Source: Flavobacteriaceae bacterium (GTDB taxonomy: Bacteria > Bacteroidota > Bacteroidia > Flavobacteriales > Weeksellaceae). From it: a stretch of 64,000 nucleotides of DNA. The stretch is from the NCBI GenBank assembly GCA_012522185.1, contig JAAYKY010000037.1, forward strand, positions 1 through 64,000, given 5' to 3'. The notes below the pieces were generated by a model. It was not told the origin of the DNA, did not search any database, and saw nothing but the letters and a program-made list of their open reading frames with translations. A program made the position numbers and the translations under genes. Each line of letters opens with the position of its first letter. Position 1 is the stretch's first letter. Below, piece by piece: positions 35,394 to 44,512 of the stretch.

Positions 35394-36440
35394 TTATTTA
35401 GATGTTCCAAGAATGTGATTAATGAATGATTTAGCCGACTTTTCCCAACCAAATCTATCCGCATTTTCAAATCCTTTTTTAACTAGTGATTTTCGAAGAT
35501 TTTCATCTGATATCAATTTTTCAATCGAACTTTGAATGGATTCAGTTTCAAAAGGATCACAATACAAAACGCTGTCTTCATAGACTTCCGGAAGACAAGT
35601 TATTTCTGATACAATCGCCGGACATCCGCATTTCTGGGCTTCCATTGGCGGAATCCCAAAGCCTTCAAATAGCGAAGGATAAAGAAATATTTTCGCACGG
35701 TTGTAATAATTGATCAACTCAACGTCAGATAAGTATCCCGTAAAAATAATTCGCTCTTCCTTTTTGAATTTCTCCAAATCCGGATTGGAAAAGGATTTCA
35801 TTTTATCTCCTATGATGACCAGTTTGTAATCGGTTTTGACGTTTAAAAATGCTTCAATGGCGCGTTTCATATTTTTCCGAGGATCCAAGGAGGAAACCAT
35901 CAAGATAAAATCTTCTTTTTCAAGATTTAAATTTTGAAAGCGCTCACTTGCTGATGCATATACAACCTCTACTTTTTCGGGAGAGAGTTTATAGTTTTTG
36001 ACAATATCCTTTTTGGAGTATTGGCTTACGGTAAAAACTTTTTTAGCATTTCTGGCATTTCGGGGAAGCAGGAGATTATAAGCTCTGCCGAAGTTTTTGG
36101 AAAACCATTCGGGATGGTGCAGATAGGCCAAATCGTGGATATATAAAATTTTATGCGAATAAGAAACGGGTGAAATTCCTGAGAAATTAACCAAAAGCGG
36201 GTTGCCGTTTTTTTTCAGAAAGAACGGCAATTCCAATTGCTCCCAAAGATTTCCACGGAGTTTGCCCCATTTTTCAAATCTTAAATGGCTGAGTTCTTCC
36301 ACCATAACTGCATCTTTTGGTCCCACGAGAACTATTTCATGGACTCCCAAATGCGTAGGCAAATGTTTACAGAGTTCAATCGAATACCGATGAACGCCGG
36401 TCAGTTTTTGGGAGAGGAATTTGGCATTTATGACAATCAT
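35394..36440 (-). CDS. glycosyltransferase family 1/4 protein
   Basis: This 348-residue GT-B enzyme has LYIHDLAYLHHPEWFSKNFG and VFTVSQYSKKDIVKNY in the N-terminal domain. SSLDPRKNMKRAIEAF and the donor motif PSLFEGFGIPPMEAQKCGCPAIVSEITCLPEV lie in the C-terminal domain. The EGFGIPPMEA signature is common in mannosyl/rhamnosyl-type transferases, but the sugar cannot be assigned. It overlaps the upstream O-antigen ligase-like gene by 4 bases, so the two are translationally coupled. It is followed with no gap by the convergent glycosidase gene. Confidence 0.9.
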   Translation of the reverse strand: MIVINAKFLSQKLTGVHRYSIELCKHLPTHLGVHEIVLVGPKDAVMVEELSHLRFEKWGKLRGNLWEQLELPFFLKKNGNPLLVNFSGISPVSYSHKILYIHDLAYLHHPEWFSKNFGRAYNLLLPRNARNAKKVFTVSQYSKKDIVKNYKLSPEKVEVVYASASERFQNLNLEKEDFILMVSSLDPRKNMKRAIEAFLNVKTDYKLVIIGDKMKSFSNPDLEKFKKEERIIFTGYLSDVELINYYNRAKIFLYPSLFEGFGIPPMEAQKCGCPAIVSEITCLPEVYEDSVLYCDPFETESIQSSIEKLISDENLRKSLVKKGFENADRFGWEKSAKSFINHILGTSK

Positions 36441-37753
36441 TTCTTTTCTGATTTGAAGAACAATAAAAAATATCCTATGACGGCAAAGTACATAATTCCG
36501 TCTGATCTTACCAATACATTTTCGGTCAGAAACAAAATGGCGGAAGAACTGAGAAAGAATATCGCAGTTCCATGGTTTCGTTTTACAGAGAGGACAATCA
36601 GATAAATCATCATCCCAATGAAACTTAAAAGCCCTATAATGCCCGTGGCCGTCGCAAAGAATAAATATTGATTGTGGTTATTGTAGGTATCCCAAGTGTA
36701 GATAATCGCTCCGATTTTCTCATCGTAACACTGATCCAATTTATCTTGCACATCGCCCGCACCCACACCGAGTAGCCAGTTGGATTTGAAAACCTCCGTG
36801 GAGCAATACAAACTGCCGAGCCGCACATTTGTGGAATTAAAAAGCAGAGGGTCATTTCCGCTTTCCGGGATGGAAAGTTTATTTTCGATGACCTCATTAA
36901 CTCTTAGTTGGAGATTTGGAACGATTTGGTAAAGCAGAAACCCGATTAGTAAAGCAGAAACCATCGTGCCCAAAATAAATTTAGGTTTTCTGACTTTCAG
37001 AATGAGAACAAAAAGAGCCGATGCCAAAAAGGCAAGTAAAGGCGCTCTCACCGAAATATAGGCAAGCCAGGCAAACATGGAAATTCCAAGGATTGTTGCC
37101 AGGATTTTTAGCCCGATTTTTTGTTTTTTATCAAATAAGAACTCACCGATGAGAAACAAACTAAATAAAATATAAATGCCCAGATAGGTGCTGTGTGTAC
37201 CGGATGTTTCTTCGATAAATACTTTGAACCTTCGGTATTTAATTTCGGCTTCTTTTTCTTTGGTAATGGTTTCGGGAGTTAGTCCGTTGTATTGATATTC
37301 GATATCGGAAAAGGGGCGATTTAGATAGTCGAAATGATTAAAGGTTTGGATAAATGAATAGGCGACAATGGAAAATGTAGCCAATACAAATATTGTTTTG
37401 CCAATTTTGAGAAGTCTTTCCGTTAATAAGTTTCTGCATAGATAGAACAATACCGGACAAAGGATCAAGGGTAAAATTCGAACGATCAAATCGCCGCCCC
37501 GTTTTTGGTTTTCGGTATAAAGCAATGAGAAAGCCAAAAGAAGAAAAGGAAGTGTTATGATAATCAATTGCGGAATCTTCTTCTTTTCAAACTTTATCTC
37601 CTTTCGGTTTAGAATCAGGTACAAGATAGCTGCAAAGACCCAGACGCCCATAGCAATGCTTCTTACCGCAAAAGGGAGAATGGGGAAGCTCAGCAATAAT
37701 AAAATTGAGCCTTGGAGTAAAAGTTGAGTTTTAGTCTTATCGATTGCGCTCAT
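36437..37753 (-). CDS. O-antigen ligase/polymerase family membrane protein
   Basis: This 438-residue protein has about 11-12 membrane helices. A large periplasmic loop holds GVGAGDVQDKLDQCYDEK and TYNNHNQYLFFATATGIIGL, the His-containing signature of the Wzy_C/O-antigen ligase family. GTHSTYLGIYILFS is a second conserved patch. It would either ligate polysaccharide to lipid A core (WaaL) or polymerise repeat units (Wzy). The ATG at 37753 is preferred to an in-frame TTG at 37759. It overlaps the next membrane protein gene by 17 bases. Confidence 0.85.
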   Translation of the reverse strand: MSAIDKTKTQLLLQGSILLLLSFPILPFAVRSIAMGVWVFAAILYLILNRKEIKFEKKKIPQLIIITLPFLLLAFSLLYTENQKRGGDLIVRILPLILCPVLFYLCRNLLTERLLKIGKTIFVLATFSIVAYSFIQTFNHFDYLNRPFSDIEYQYNGLTPETITKEKEAEIKYRRFKVFIEETSGTHSTYLGIYILFSLFLIGEFLFDKKQKIGLKILATILGISMFAWLAYISVRAPLLAFLASALFVLILKVRKPKFILGTMVSALLIGFLLYQIVPNLQLRVNEVIENKLSIPESGNDPLLFNSTNVRLGSLYCSTEVFKSNWLLGVGAGDVQDKLDQCYDEKIGAIIYTWDTYNNHNQYLFFATATGIIGLLSFIGMMIYLIVLSVKRNHGTAIFFLSSSAILFLTENVLVRSDGIMYFAVIGYFLLFFKSEKK

Positions 37754-38918
37754 CTTCAAGTATTCTATAATTTAGGAATAGCAGAGGATATAGACTCAGG
37801 AAAACCAGACTTTGTGTAAGTGTGATAAACAAGCCTGAAATGAGGAATGCAATCGTTATAAATACTAGGTCATTTTTGTAGCGTGTTTTTTCGTAGAAAA
37901 AGAAAATGACCAGGATAACCCCAATTATCCCAATAGAAAAAATTAAAAACAGCCAGTAATTATCGATAACATTAATAAACCCATCCATAGCACTCGCCAG
38001 TCCCACGCTCCCAATTGCACCTCCATAAATAAAGTTGAAATCAATCTCCATCAGTTCATTCCAAAAATCAAATCGCATATAAAGTGACTTTATATCAAAG
38101 AGTCCATATCTTAATAAAGCAACAATCAAAACTGGAATCAGTAATAATCCGTATAAAACGAACTTCTGAAATCTTTTACTGGAAGACATTCCTAGTAGTA
38201 AGTAATAAAGGATCAATACCAAATAAACACTTCGTGTAAAGCACAATGCCACCAAAATCAAGCTTATGTAAGAAATGTATTTGAACTTTTTGTGGTCTTT
38301 CAATAAGAAAAAGGAAATCAAACCGAAATGGCCCAAAGCGGCGGATTCACCAATCAATGCAGGAACTCTGTATAGTTTCATAAAAGAAACCCCTACAAAA
38401 TCAGAGAATTTAAATTTATATTCTTTGTGAATTCCCCAAAAGGATTCCCCAACCAAAATTCTTGTATATTCACTCCAGCCTACGAAGAAAACCAAGACTG
38501 TAAAGAAAATATTCAAGAAAACGAGAATTAATATCATTTTCTGAATTAAATTCCATTGCTTATAAGATATTTTTACCTGGTTGAATATATAAATCAATAA
38601 AAATAATAAAAACACTTCCCGAAAGGCAATATAGCCAGACTCCATACCAGTTGCATTTTGATATAGGAAAACAGAGCAAATAGAAAAATAGAAAAATAGC
38701 AAAAAGTCAATCTGAGAAACCTTGAAGGAACCCGTTAATACTTTTACTATGATAAAATAAAAGAAAATAAAAGCAACCGAAAATGGCTGTACGTAAGATT
38801 TCATTTTCCATATCTCACCACCAAATAGTTTAAAAAAATTAAACGTAAGAATTCCCTGTGTGGATAAAACCAACAGAAAGATTCCTATGAATAAAAAGTT
38901 TTTTAAATTAAAACTCAA
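37737..38918 (-). CDS. polytopic membrane protein, probable Wzy-type polymerase
   Basis: The 393-residue protein has about 10-11 hydrophobic helices and no soluble domain. A periplasmic loop near residues 270-320 (FNFIYGGAIGSVGLASAMDG followed by VIDNYWLFLIFSIG) resembles the polymerase loop in Wzy proteins, where a D-N-x-x-L pattern is common. The frame opens with TTG (38918), because the stop upstream leaves no ATG before the first helix. Its neighbour downstream looks ligase-like, so this one is a candidate polymerase. Assignment is by topology and context only. Confidence 0.7.
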   Translation of the reverse strand: MSFNLKNFLFIGIFLLVLSTQGILTFNFFKLFGGEIWKMKSYVQPFSVAFIFFYFIIVKVLTGSFKVSQIDFLLFFYFSICSVFLYQNATGMESGYIAFREVFLLFLLIYIFNQVKISYKQWNLIQKMILILVFLNIFFTVLVFFVGWSEYTRILVGESFWGIHKEYKFKFSDFVGVSFMKLYRVPALIGESAALGHFGLISFFLLKDHKKFKYISYISLILVALCFTRSVYLVLILYYLLLGMSSSKRFQKFVLYGLLLIPVLIVALLRYGLFDIKSLYMRFDFWNELMEIDFNFIYGGAIGSVGLASAMDGFINVIDNYWLFLIFSIGIIGVILVIFFFYEKTRYKNDLVFITIAFLISGLFITLTQSLVFLSLYPLLFLNYRILEDERNR

Positions 38919-38995
38919 TTTTTTTACTTTTTAATGACAGTCAGCAAAGTAAATAATTTATTTATATATAATAGGCGAAAAAAGCAGAATGATTT

Positions 38996-40168
38996 TCAAA
39001 CATCCAAACCACCAATTATTTTTAAGTAATTCTTTTTCATTGCTTTGATGTTAAAATCTTTTTTTATCCGATGATAAGCAGCTTGTCCGATTTTATCTTT
39101 TTCATTTTCGCTCAAAGCAGAAGCATCTAGAAGGGCTTTCTTGAGAGCAGAGTCTGAATCAGCTTCATATACTATTCCGACTTCATCTGAGTTTACAATC
39201 TCCTTGCTCCCGCCCACATTCGAAACTAATACGGTTTTTTTATAGGCCATACCTTCCAAAATGGTAGTCCCCAATGGTTCACTGCCATCATGGGATGAGT
39301 TATTGATTAAAAAGTCAATGGCATTATAATAAGCTGATATGTTGGTCAGAAAACCCGTAAAAATAATATTATTGTATTTCGAGCCTTCCTTGACACAGTC
39401 TTGAAAATAGGGATCTTGTTCGAAAAGTGGAGCTCCGGCAATTAATAACGTATAATCGGGCTGGTTTCCAAATTCTTCCCCAAAAACTTTAATGAGACGT
39501 AAAACTCCTTTTCTGGGGACGATTTGCCCCATTATGCCAAAAACATTCGCTTGTTGTGAAATTGCAAATTTACCTCTGAATTCTGAATTCATTTTATCAT
39601 CAATAGAGATGAAATCTAAATCTAGACCGTTATACAATATTTCAATTTTAGGATGTAACTTTTCTGGGAATTTTTCAAGCACGGCTTTCGAAACCACCAG
39701 AGTTTTATGAAAAAAAGTCACCATTTTCGGGGCAATTTTCATCATAAGCTTAGATCCAGCATAATCCAAATCGTGGTCGCTCCAAATCCATTTTAGTTTT
39801 GGTTTTATTAACCGCGTGATTAATAGAGAGGGAAATAGATAAATTGATGGAACCAGTGTGTTACAATGCACAACATCTACATTTTTCTTAAATATAAACC
39901 TCAAAACAAAAAGATTGATTTTCAGCATATTTTCTATCAGATTGTAGAGGACAGAAAGCTTTGGGGAATTATCTTTATATAGTTTTCTCAGATTTTGATT
40001 AAGGATTAATTCATAGGTTAATTTTTCTCTTTTTAATTGATCAGCATATTTTCCCGGAGCCATTAGTAAGTACGAATTTGATTCCGGGATATTGCGAACC
40101 AGCCTTTCGATTACAAATTCTGCCCCGGAAGCTTTTTCTCCTCCAAATACAAATAGTATTTTTTTCAT
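38996..40168 (-). CDS. glycosyltransferase family 4 protein
   Basis: The 390-residue GT-B enzyme begins KILFVFGGEKASGAEFVIERLVRNI. Further motifs are WIWSDHDLDYAGSK, GIMGQIVPRKGVLRLIKVFGEEF and the donor motif SSHDGSEPLGTTILEGMAYKKTVLVSNVGGSKEIV. It lacks a signal peptide and would act at the cytoplasmic face of the inner membrane. It overlaps the pyruvyl transferase gene by 4 bases. The sugar is unknown. Confidence 0.9.
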   Translation of the reverse strand: MKKILFVFGGEKASGAEFVIERLVRNIPESNSYLLMAPGKYADQLKREKLTYELILNQNLRKLYKDNSPKLSVLYNLIENMLKINLFVLRFIFKKNVDVVHCNTLVPSIYLFPSLLITRLIKPKLKWIWSDHDLDYAGSKLMMKIAPKMVTFFHKTLVVSKAVLEKFPEKLHPKIEILYNGLDLDFISIDDKMNSEFRGKFAISQQANVFGIMGQIVPRKGVLRLIKVFGEEFGNQPDYTLLIAGAPLFEQDPYFQDCVKEGSKYNNIIFTGFLTNISAYYNAIDFLINNSSHDGSEPLGTTILEGMAYKKTVLVSNVGGSKEIVNSDEVGIVYEADSDSALKKALLDASALSENEKDKIGQAAYHRIKKDFNIKAMKKNYLKIIGGLDV

Positions 40169-41145
40169 TTTGTCGATTGAATGAATCTTTGCACTTTCTC
40201 AATTAGAGATTCAGCGTACATTTTATGCTTATCCGCATTTTTTATCTGATCGGGAGAGGAAAATGATTTCGAAGATCTGATTTTATTCTTGTTTACATAA
40301 ATGATATTGTCAAATAACTCCAAAATTCCATCAAGTCGGCTATTGTGTTCTTCATTTTCACGTTGGCTATGGATATAAATGACGGGCGTTCCCATCCCTA
40401 AACAGGGGAGCGCACAATGAATTCGACTGGTAATGACTACCTTAGCTCTTGCGTACCTTTTCAAAAGTTCTTCTGCCTGCTTAAAATATTCTTCATGATT
40501 GTATTTTGAAGGGATTTTTTCGATTTGGGTAGTAACCGAAAAGTTGTTCAGAAAAGCAGATGACAATACGTCCTTGTATCGATTTTGGATTTTCTTTTTT
40601 GTTAAATTTTCATTAAACCCAAAACCAAGAATTCTTCGTAGTTTTCGAATTATTTTGCCAAATAGATTTTCATAAATATAAGGATCAGCAAAAATAATTT
40701 CTCCCGAACTTTCTTCTGTCGCATATTCATTTCCCAATGTAAGTGTCATGCAATTGGAGAAATAAGCATCAACCCCACGGTCGTTCAAAAGTTTTGCTGT
40801 ACGAGAGTCCCGACAACCAATCGGCTGGTGTTGCTTCAGATATTCTAGGCTATTCTCACTTAGTAAAATATGTTCAGCCTTACTATTGATATGAAATGAG
40901 ACAAATAATGGATTAATTTTGGGATGTGGTGGCCAGTTATTTCCATGCATATACCAACCGTTCATAATGCAATTTACTTCTTCCTGAATGGCTTCATTTA
41001 AATGCTCTCGCTCCAGATATGCATCAACCTGAGGAAGGAATTGTTTAGCCGCAAGGCTTTGAACATAATCACCCAAATTCACTTCATTATTTGCTTCGGC
41101 TCTGAATTTTGAAAAGTCATAAACAAGCAAAGCATATTTTTGCAT
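40165..41145 (-). CDS. polysaccharide pyruvyl transferase family protein
   Basis: This 326-residue protein matches the PS_pyruv_trans family. An N-terminal NLGDYVQSLAAKQFLP patch, QPIGCRDSRTAKLLNDRGVDAYFSNCMTLTLG and the C-terminal ARAKVVITSRIHCALPCLGMGTPVIYI are typical. Family members add pyruvate ketals to sugars from phosphoenolpyruvate; some have other transfer roles. A pyruvate-decorated, negatively charged surface glycan is a reasonable inference. In T9SS bacteria such a sugar might matter for A-LPS, but that is not shown here. ATG at 41145 is preferred over GTG at 41154. Confidence 0.87.
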   Translation of the reverse strand: MQKYALLVYDFSKFRAEANNEVNLGDYVQSLAAKQFLPQVDAYLEREHLNEAIQEEVNCIMNGWYMHGNNWPPHPKINPLFVSFHINSKAEHILLSENSLEYLKQHQPIGCRDSRTAKLLNDRGVDAYFSNCMTLTLGNEYATEESSGEIIFADPYIYENLFGKIIRKLRRILGFGFNENLTKKKIQNRYKDVLSSAFLNNFSVTTQIEKIPSKYNHEEYFKQAEELLKRYARAKVVITSRIHCALPCLGMGTPVIYIHSQRENEEHNSRLDGILELFDNIIYVNKNKIRSSKSFSSPDQIKNADKHKMYAESLIEKVQRFIQSTK

Positions 41146-41222
41146 ATTTTTCACGGAATACTAAATTTAGAACGTAAAACTATTAAATTAATATGGAATA
41201 GAAAGAAAACGAATACTCAAAA

Positions 41223-42632
41223 TCATTTCAGATACCGTATAGGAATGTATTTCGTGGTTGCTGAAATAAGGAATTTAATAAGATTCTGGTTGAAAATCCA
41301 AAACAATATAATCGAAGTTAAACCCATCAGTAAATCAATCAAAAACATCTCTAAATGGGTCAGAAAAAAATACAGAAATGAGATGGTATTCAATAACAGA
41401 AAAGTCTTCCAGTTCAGAGATTTGCCCACGCCTGATTTTCTTAATCTCAAAATCCAGATCAAAATAAAACCAAGCAAAGTTCCGATTGTCGGTGCATAAA
41501 GTCCTATCTGATTGATGAATAAGTAACACACTGCTACATTCAAAATGCTTCCGTAGATGGTAGTAGTAAAAATCTCTCTGGTTTTTTTGGCACCCAAATA
41601 ATTGGCGCCTAAAAAAGCTGCAAAAGATGAATATACCACTCCCAAATACAAAATGGGCATGTATTTCCAGCTTTCGGAAAAATCACTTCCAAAAAAGTTC
41701 TGCACCACAAAACGTGAAACAGGAATTAGTAAAAGTGCTGTGCAAATCTGAAACCTCATAAAAGCATCAAATATCTTTTGATAGAATTTTTCTTTCTCTT
41801 TCGAATCCTGTATTTGTATTGCCTGATCCTGCCAGGCAAGCATAAAAATTGAATTGATGATGAGTATGATAGATGGGAAACGAATAGCCACGGCAAAAAT
41901 TCCGTTGTCCTCTAATCCGAGATTCCCTAAAATGATAAAACGATTTACTTCATTAATCAGCCACCAACTAATGGTATTCGGTATCAAAGGCCAAGAATAA
42001 AGTAATAATTCCCTGATGAATTTTCGGTCAAACTTCTTAAAGGATAAAAACTTAAAAAGATTGATTTTAAAAACAATAAACAAAACTGAAACTAAGTTGG
42101 CTATCAACATGGAAATTAGCAATCCCTCAAGTTTCATTTTTAAAACGATGATAAATAGGACACTGAAAGCAAAGAGTAAAACACTGTTGAGAATGCTTGA
42201 TCCTGCATAAAGTTTATTTTTTCCTAAACCTCGCACTGTTTGCTGTAGAAAAGGAAAAACGCAATAAAGAATGAAAATCAGAAATATATAATTCAGATAT
42301 TCAAGTTTTGTTTGATTTCGAAACAGAATAAACAAAAGTGTCGATAGTACAATCCCAAAACCTAAAACCAAAACACCATTTGATATGATTTTGGATTGAT
42401 TTTCACCCTCTTTTGTGTCCAATAACCACCTGTAAACCGATTCAGATATCTGAAGAGTTAACAAGGGTGTTAACAGCATCAGCGAGGTAAGAATCAAGTC
42501 ATAGTATCCTACTTCTTCTCTGTTTAAGTAAAAAGAATAAATAGGTAAAAGTACAAATGTCAGCACCCTGGAACCTAAATTCCCGACTGTATAAATCAGT
42601 GTGTTTTTTAGTAATGATTGGGTATGGGACAT
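41223..42632 (-). CDS. oligosaccharide flippase family protein (Wzx-like)
   Basis: The 469-residue protein has about 12-14 membrane helices in the polysaccharide-biosynthesis/MATE-like flippase pattern. The N-terminus LLKNTLIYTVGNLGSRVLTFVLLPIYSFYLNREEVGYYDL is characteristic, and SWPLIPNTISWWLINEVNRFIILGNLG marks the middle. It would flip lipid-linked repeat units across the inner membrane for polymerisation. This is the only intact flippase in the locus, since the one at 29428-30689 is frameshifted. Confidence 0.9.
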   Translation of the reverse strand: MSHTQSLLKNTLIYTVGNLGSRVLTFVLLPIYSFYLNREEVGYYDLILTSLMLLTPLLTLQISESVYRWLLDTKEGENQSKIISNGVLVLGFGIVLSTLLFILFRNQTKLEYLNYIFLIFILYCVFPFLQQTVRGLGKNKLYAGSSILNSVLLFAFSVLFIIVLKMKLEGLLISMLIANLVSVLFIVFKINLFKFLSFKKFDRKFIRELLLYSWPLIPNTISWWLINEVNRFIILGNLGLEDNGIFAVAIRFPSIILIINSIFMLAWQDQAIQIQDSKEKEKFYQKIFDAFMRFQICTALLLIPVSRFVVQNFFGSDFSESWKYMPILYLGVVYSSFAAFLGANYLGAKKTREIFTTTIYGSILNVAVCYLFINQIGLYAPTIGTLLGFILIWILRLRKSGVGKSLNWKTFLLLNTISFLYFFLTHLEMFLIDLLMGLTSIILFWIFNQNLIKFLISATTKYIPIRYLK

Positions 42633-42774
42633 TTTGTTTATTGGAAATACAAAGAAACGAATAATTTATTCTTTTTAATTAAGGTAACTTTAGAGAAAGA
42701 TTTTTATCTGAAACGGGAAAACTTCTACGAACTTATTCAGGAATAATAATTATTTATAAATTTAAACACTCAAG

Positions 42775-42782
42775 TACTTTCG
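42775..42782 (+). promoter_or_regulatory. -7-like element (TACTTTCG) for the 42829 lipoprotein gene
   Basis: TACTTTCG differs from TAnnTTTG at one position and lies 46 bases before the ATG at 42829. The same octamer occurs at 1133-1140. Confidence 0.4.
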
Positions 42783-42828
42783 AACCAGAGTTGAAACGCT
42801 TTAATAAAAAGAATTAAATAATTTAAAA

Positions 42829-44502
42829 ATGTGCTTACAAAAATTAATAATGCCCATTAGCATTAGTATATTAACTATTTCCTGCACAACACATATGAGC
42901 TTAAGTGGTACTTCGGAGTCTGACCGAATGCACAGAGCTGTTTCAAAAGAAGTATTATATGGTGTTAACGGCCATTCCGTTCGTGTCAACAGAGGTGAAT
43001 ATATTTCTCAGTATAATCAGTTTTCCATAAAGGAGCAAGTGGATTTGTTGAAAAAATTAGGCGTTAGCATTTATCGAACCGATATTTATTTTAACGAAAC
43101 AGGTTTTTTTAACGGGCCGGATTCACCTGAAAAATTTGAAGATTTGGTTAGATTGGCTAAAGAAGCAGAGATTCAAGTGCTTCCACTTCTCTCCACTTAC
43201 CCATGGATGAAAGCCTACGATGATCCTACTGAGCCTTTTCTGATTGGGAGTGACTGGAATTATCTGGAATTAATCAAGCAATTAAATAATTTGGATTCAG
43301 TCGCACAAAAGCATATAAAATCATTGGATATTTGGCAACATTATCACAAAAGAGGATTTCAAAGCGGTGAACTTTTTGCGGCTACTTATGGAAAGGATTT
43401 GGTGTATTACAATACTGGAAATGAAATTGCTTATTATATTTCAAAAATGTATCCGCATCCTTTGAACCCCGTACCCAACCCAACGCCAGAGCAAACAGAA
43501 GCCTTTTTTATTGAAACTTTCCGAGGAGATGAGATTTCTTCTTTCTTTTCCACGGAAGAGCACGCCAGAAGGACCCTAGCAAGTGCGGCTTATATCAGCG
43601 GTCTGATCGATGGTGTCAAATCCAAAGACGGCGATGCCAAATGCGTCATCAGCGAAGGGAAGATTAACTTTGGTTATTTCAAATTTCTGGACTTTATGGA
43701 GGTGAAATACGATATTATCGGTTGGAATTGGTACGAAGGTAATTTCAACCAGCGCAATTATAAACTGCATGGTTTGAATGTGTACGAGGAGTTGAGTAAA
43801 TTGGCAAAAGGAAAACCTATCTGGATTACCGAAATGAACCGTTTTGCTGGAAGCAGAAATTATTCCGGCGAATCTGTGTATGCAGCCGAGATTGAACAAG
43901 CTAACCTTATTTATCAACATTTGGATAAATACAGCTCATTACCAAATGTTCAAGCTGTTTTCGTGTACGAACTAATCGACCAAGAATATAAGTTCGAAAC
44001 CCGGTGGGAAGATTATTATGGTTTAATTACATCTCCTTTTCCAAATAAATCTTCTGCTAAAATAAAACCCGCATTTGACATGTATAGATATGCCATACAA
44101 GAATTGAATCATGGGAAAGAAGATTATATATTTGCGGTGCTAAATTTTTTCATCAAGCAACCTGCTGAATTAGATACTCATATGGAAAGCATTTCTTATT
44201 CGGGAAAAACAATCAATGATGAAGCCTGGCTTAATGAAGTCACACTAAATCTCGGAAACGATATAAAATGGCTAGCTCCTGAGTATCAAATTTCAAAAGA
44301 AGATCTGAATCAGTTTGTAGCTAGAATTTATAAAGAGTTAATGAATCAAACGGCAAACAAAAGCACAGTCAGAACTCTGAAGCGCCGGTTAAGAAAACTC
44401 TCTCCTCGGGAATGGTTGGTTGAATTATTTCTTTCCGAAGAATTTAAAAGAAACGCAATTTGGTCAGGTTATGAAAGAAGAACAAGCTTCTCTCGTCCCT
44501 GA
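42829..44502 (+). CDS. predicted GH-A clan glycosidase lipoprotein with a DUF4214-like repeat
   Basis: The 557-residue paralogue of 33384-35393 has a lipobox (SISILTISC). Its barrel motifs are YGVNGHSVRVNRG, IYRTDIYF, YYNTGNEIAYYI with candidate acid/base Glu199, YDIIGWNWYEG, PIWITEMNRFAG with candidate nucleophile Glu335 and AVFVYELIDQEYK. The spacing of the two Glu residues (136) is close to the paralogue's (133). One C-terminal DUF4214-like repeat (about 493-550) ends LSEEFKRNA, against three in the longer protein. It lies on the plus strand between the flippase and the Wzz-like gene. A periplasmic or outer-membrane polysaccharide-cleaving role is inferred from fold, lipobox and locus. Confidence 0.75.
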   Translation: MCLQKLIMPISISILTISCTTHMSLSGTSESDRMHRAVSKEVLYGVNGHSVRVNRGEYISQYNQFSIKEQVDLLKKLGVSIYRTDIYFNETGFFNGPDSPEKFEDLVRLAKEAEIQVLPLLSTYPWMKAYDDPTEPFLIGSDWNYLELIKQLNNLDSVAQKHIKSLDIWQHYHKRGFQSGELFAATYGKDLVYYNTGNEIAYYISKMYPHPLNPVPNPTPEQTEAFFIETFRGDEISSFFSTEEHARRTLASAAYISGLIDGVKSKDGDAKCVISEGKINFGYFKFLDFMEVKYDIIGWNWYEGNFNQRNYKLHGLNVYEELSKLAKGKPIWITEMNRFAGSRNYSGESVYAAEIEQANLIYQHLDKYSSLPNVQAVFVYELIDQEYKFETRWEDYYGLITSPFPNKSSAKIKPAFDMYRYAIQELNHGKEDYIFAVLNFFIKQPAELDTHMESISYSGKTINDEAWLNEVTLNLGNDIKWLAPEYQISKEDLNQFVARIYKELMNQTANKSTVRTLKRRLRKLSPREWLVELFLSEEFKRNAIWSGYERRTSFSRP

Positions 44503-44512
44503 CTATCCTCTT

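Noticed and set aside
33384-44502. Direct repeats able to recombine out the intervening block
   Set aside because: The two paralogues are similar in protein but clearly diverged in DNA, with different base composition.
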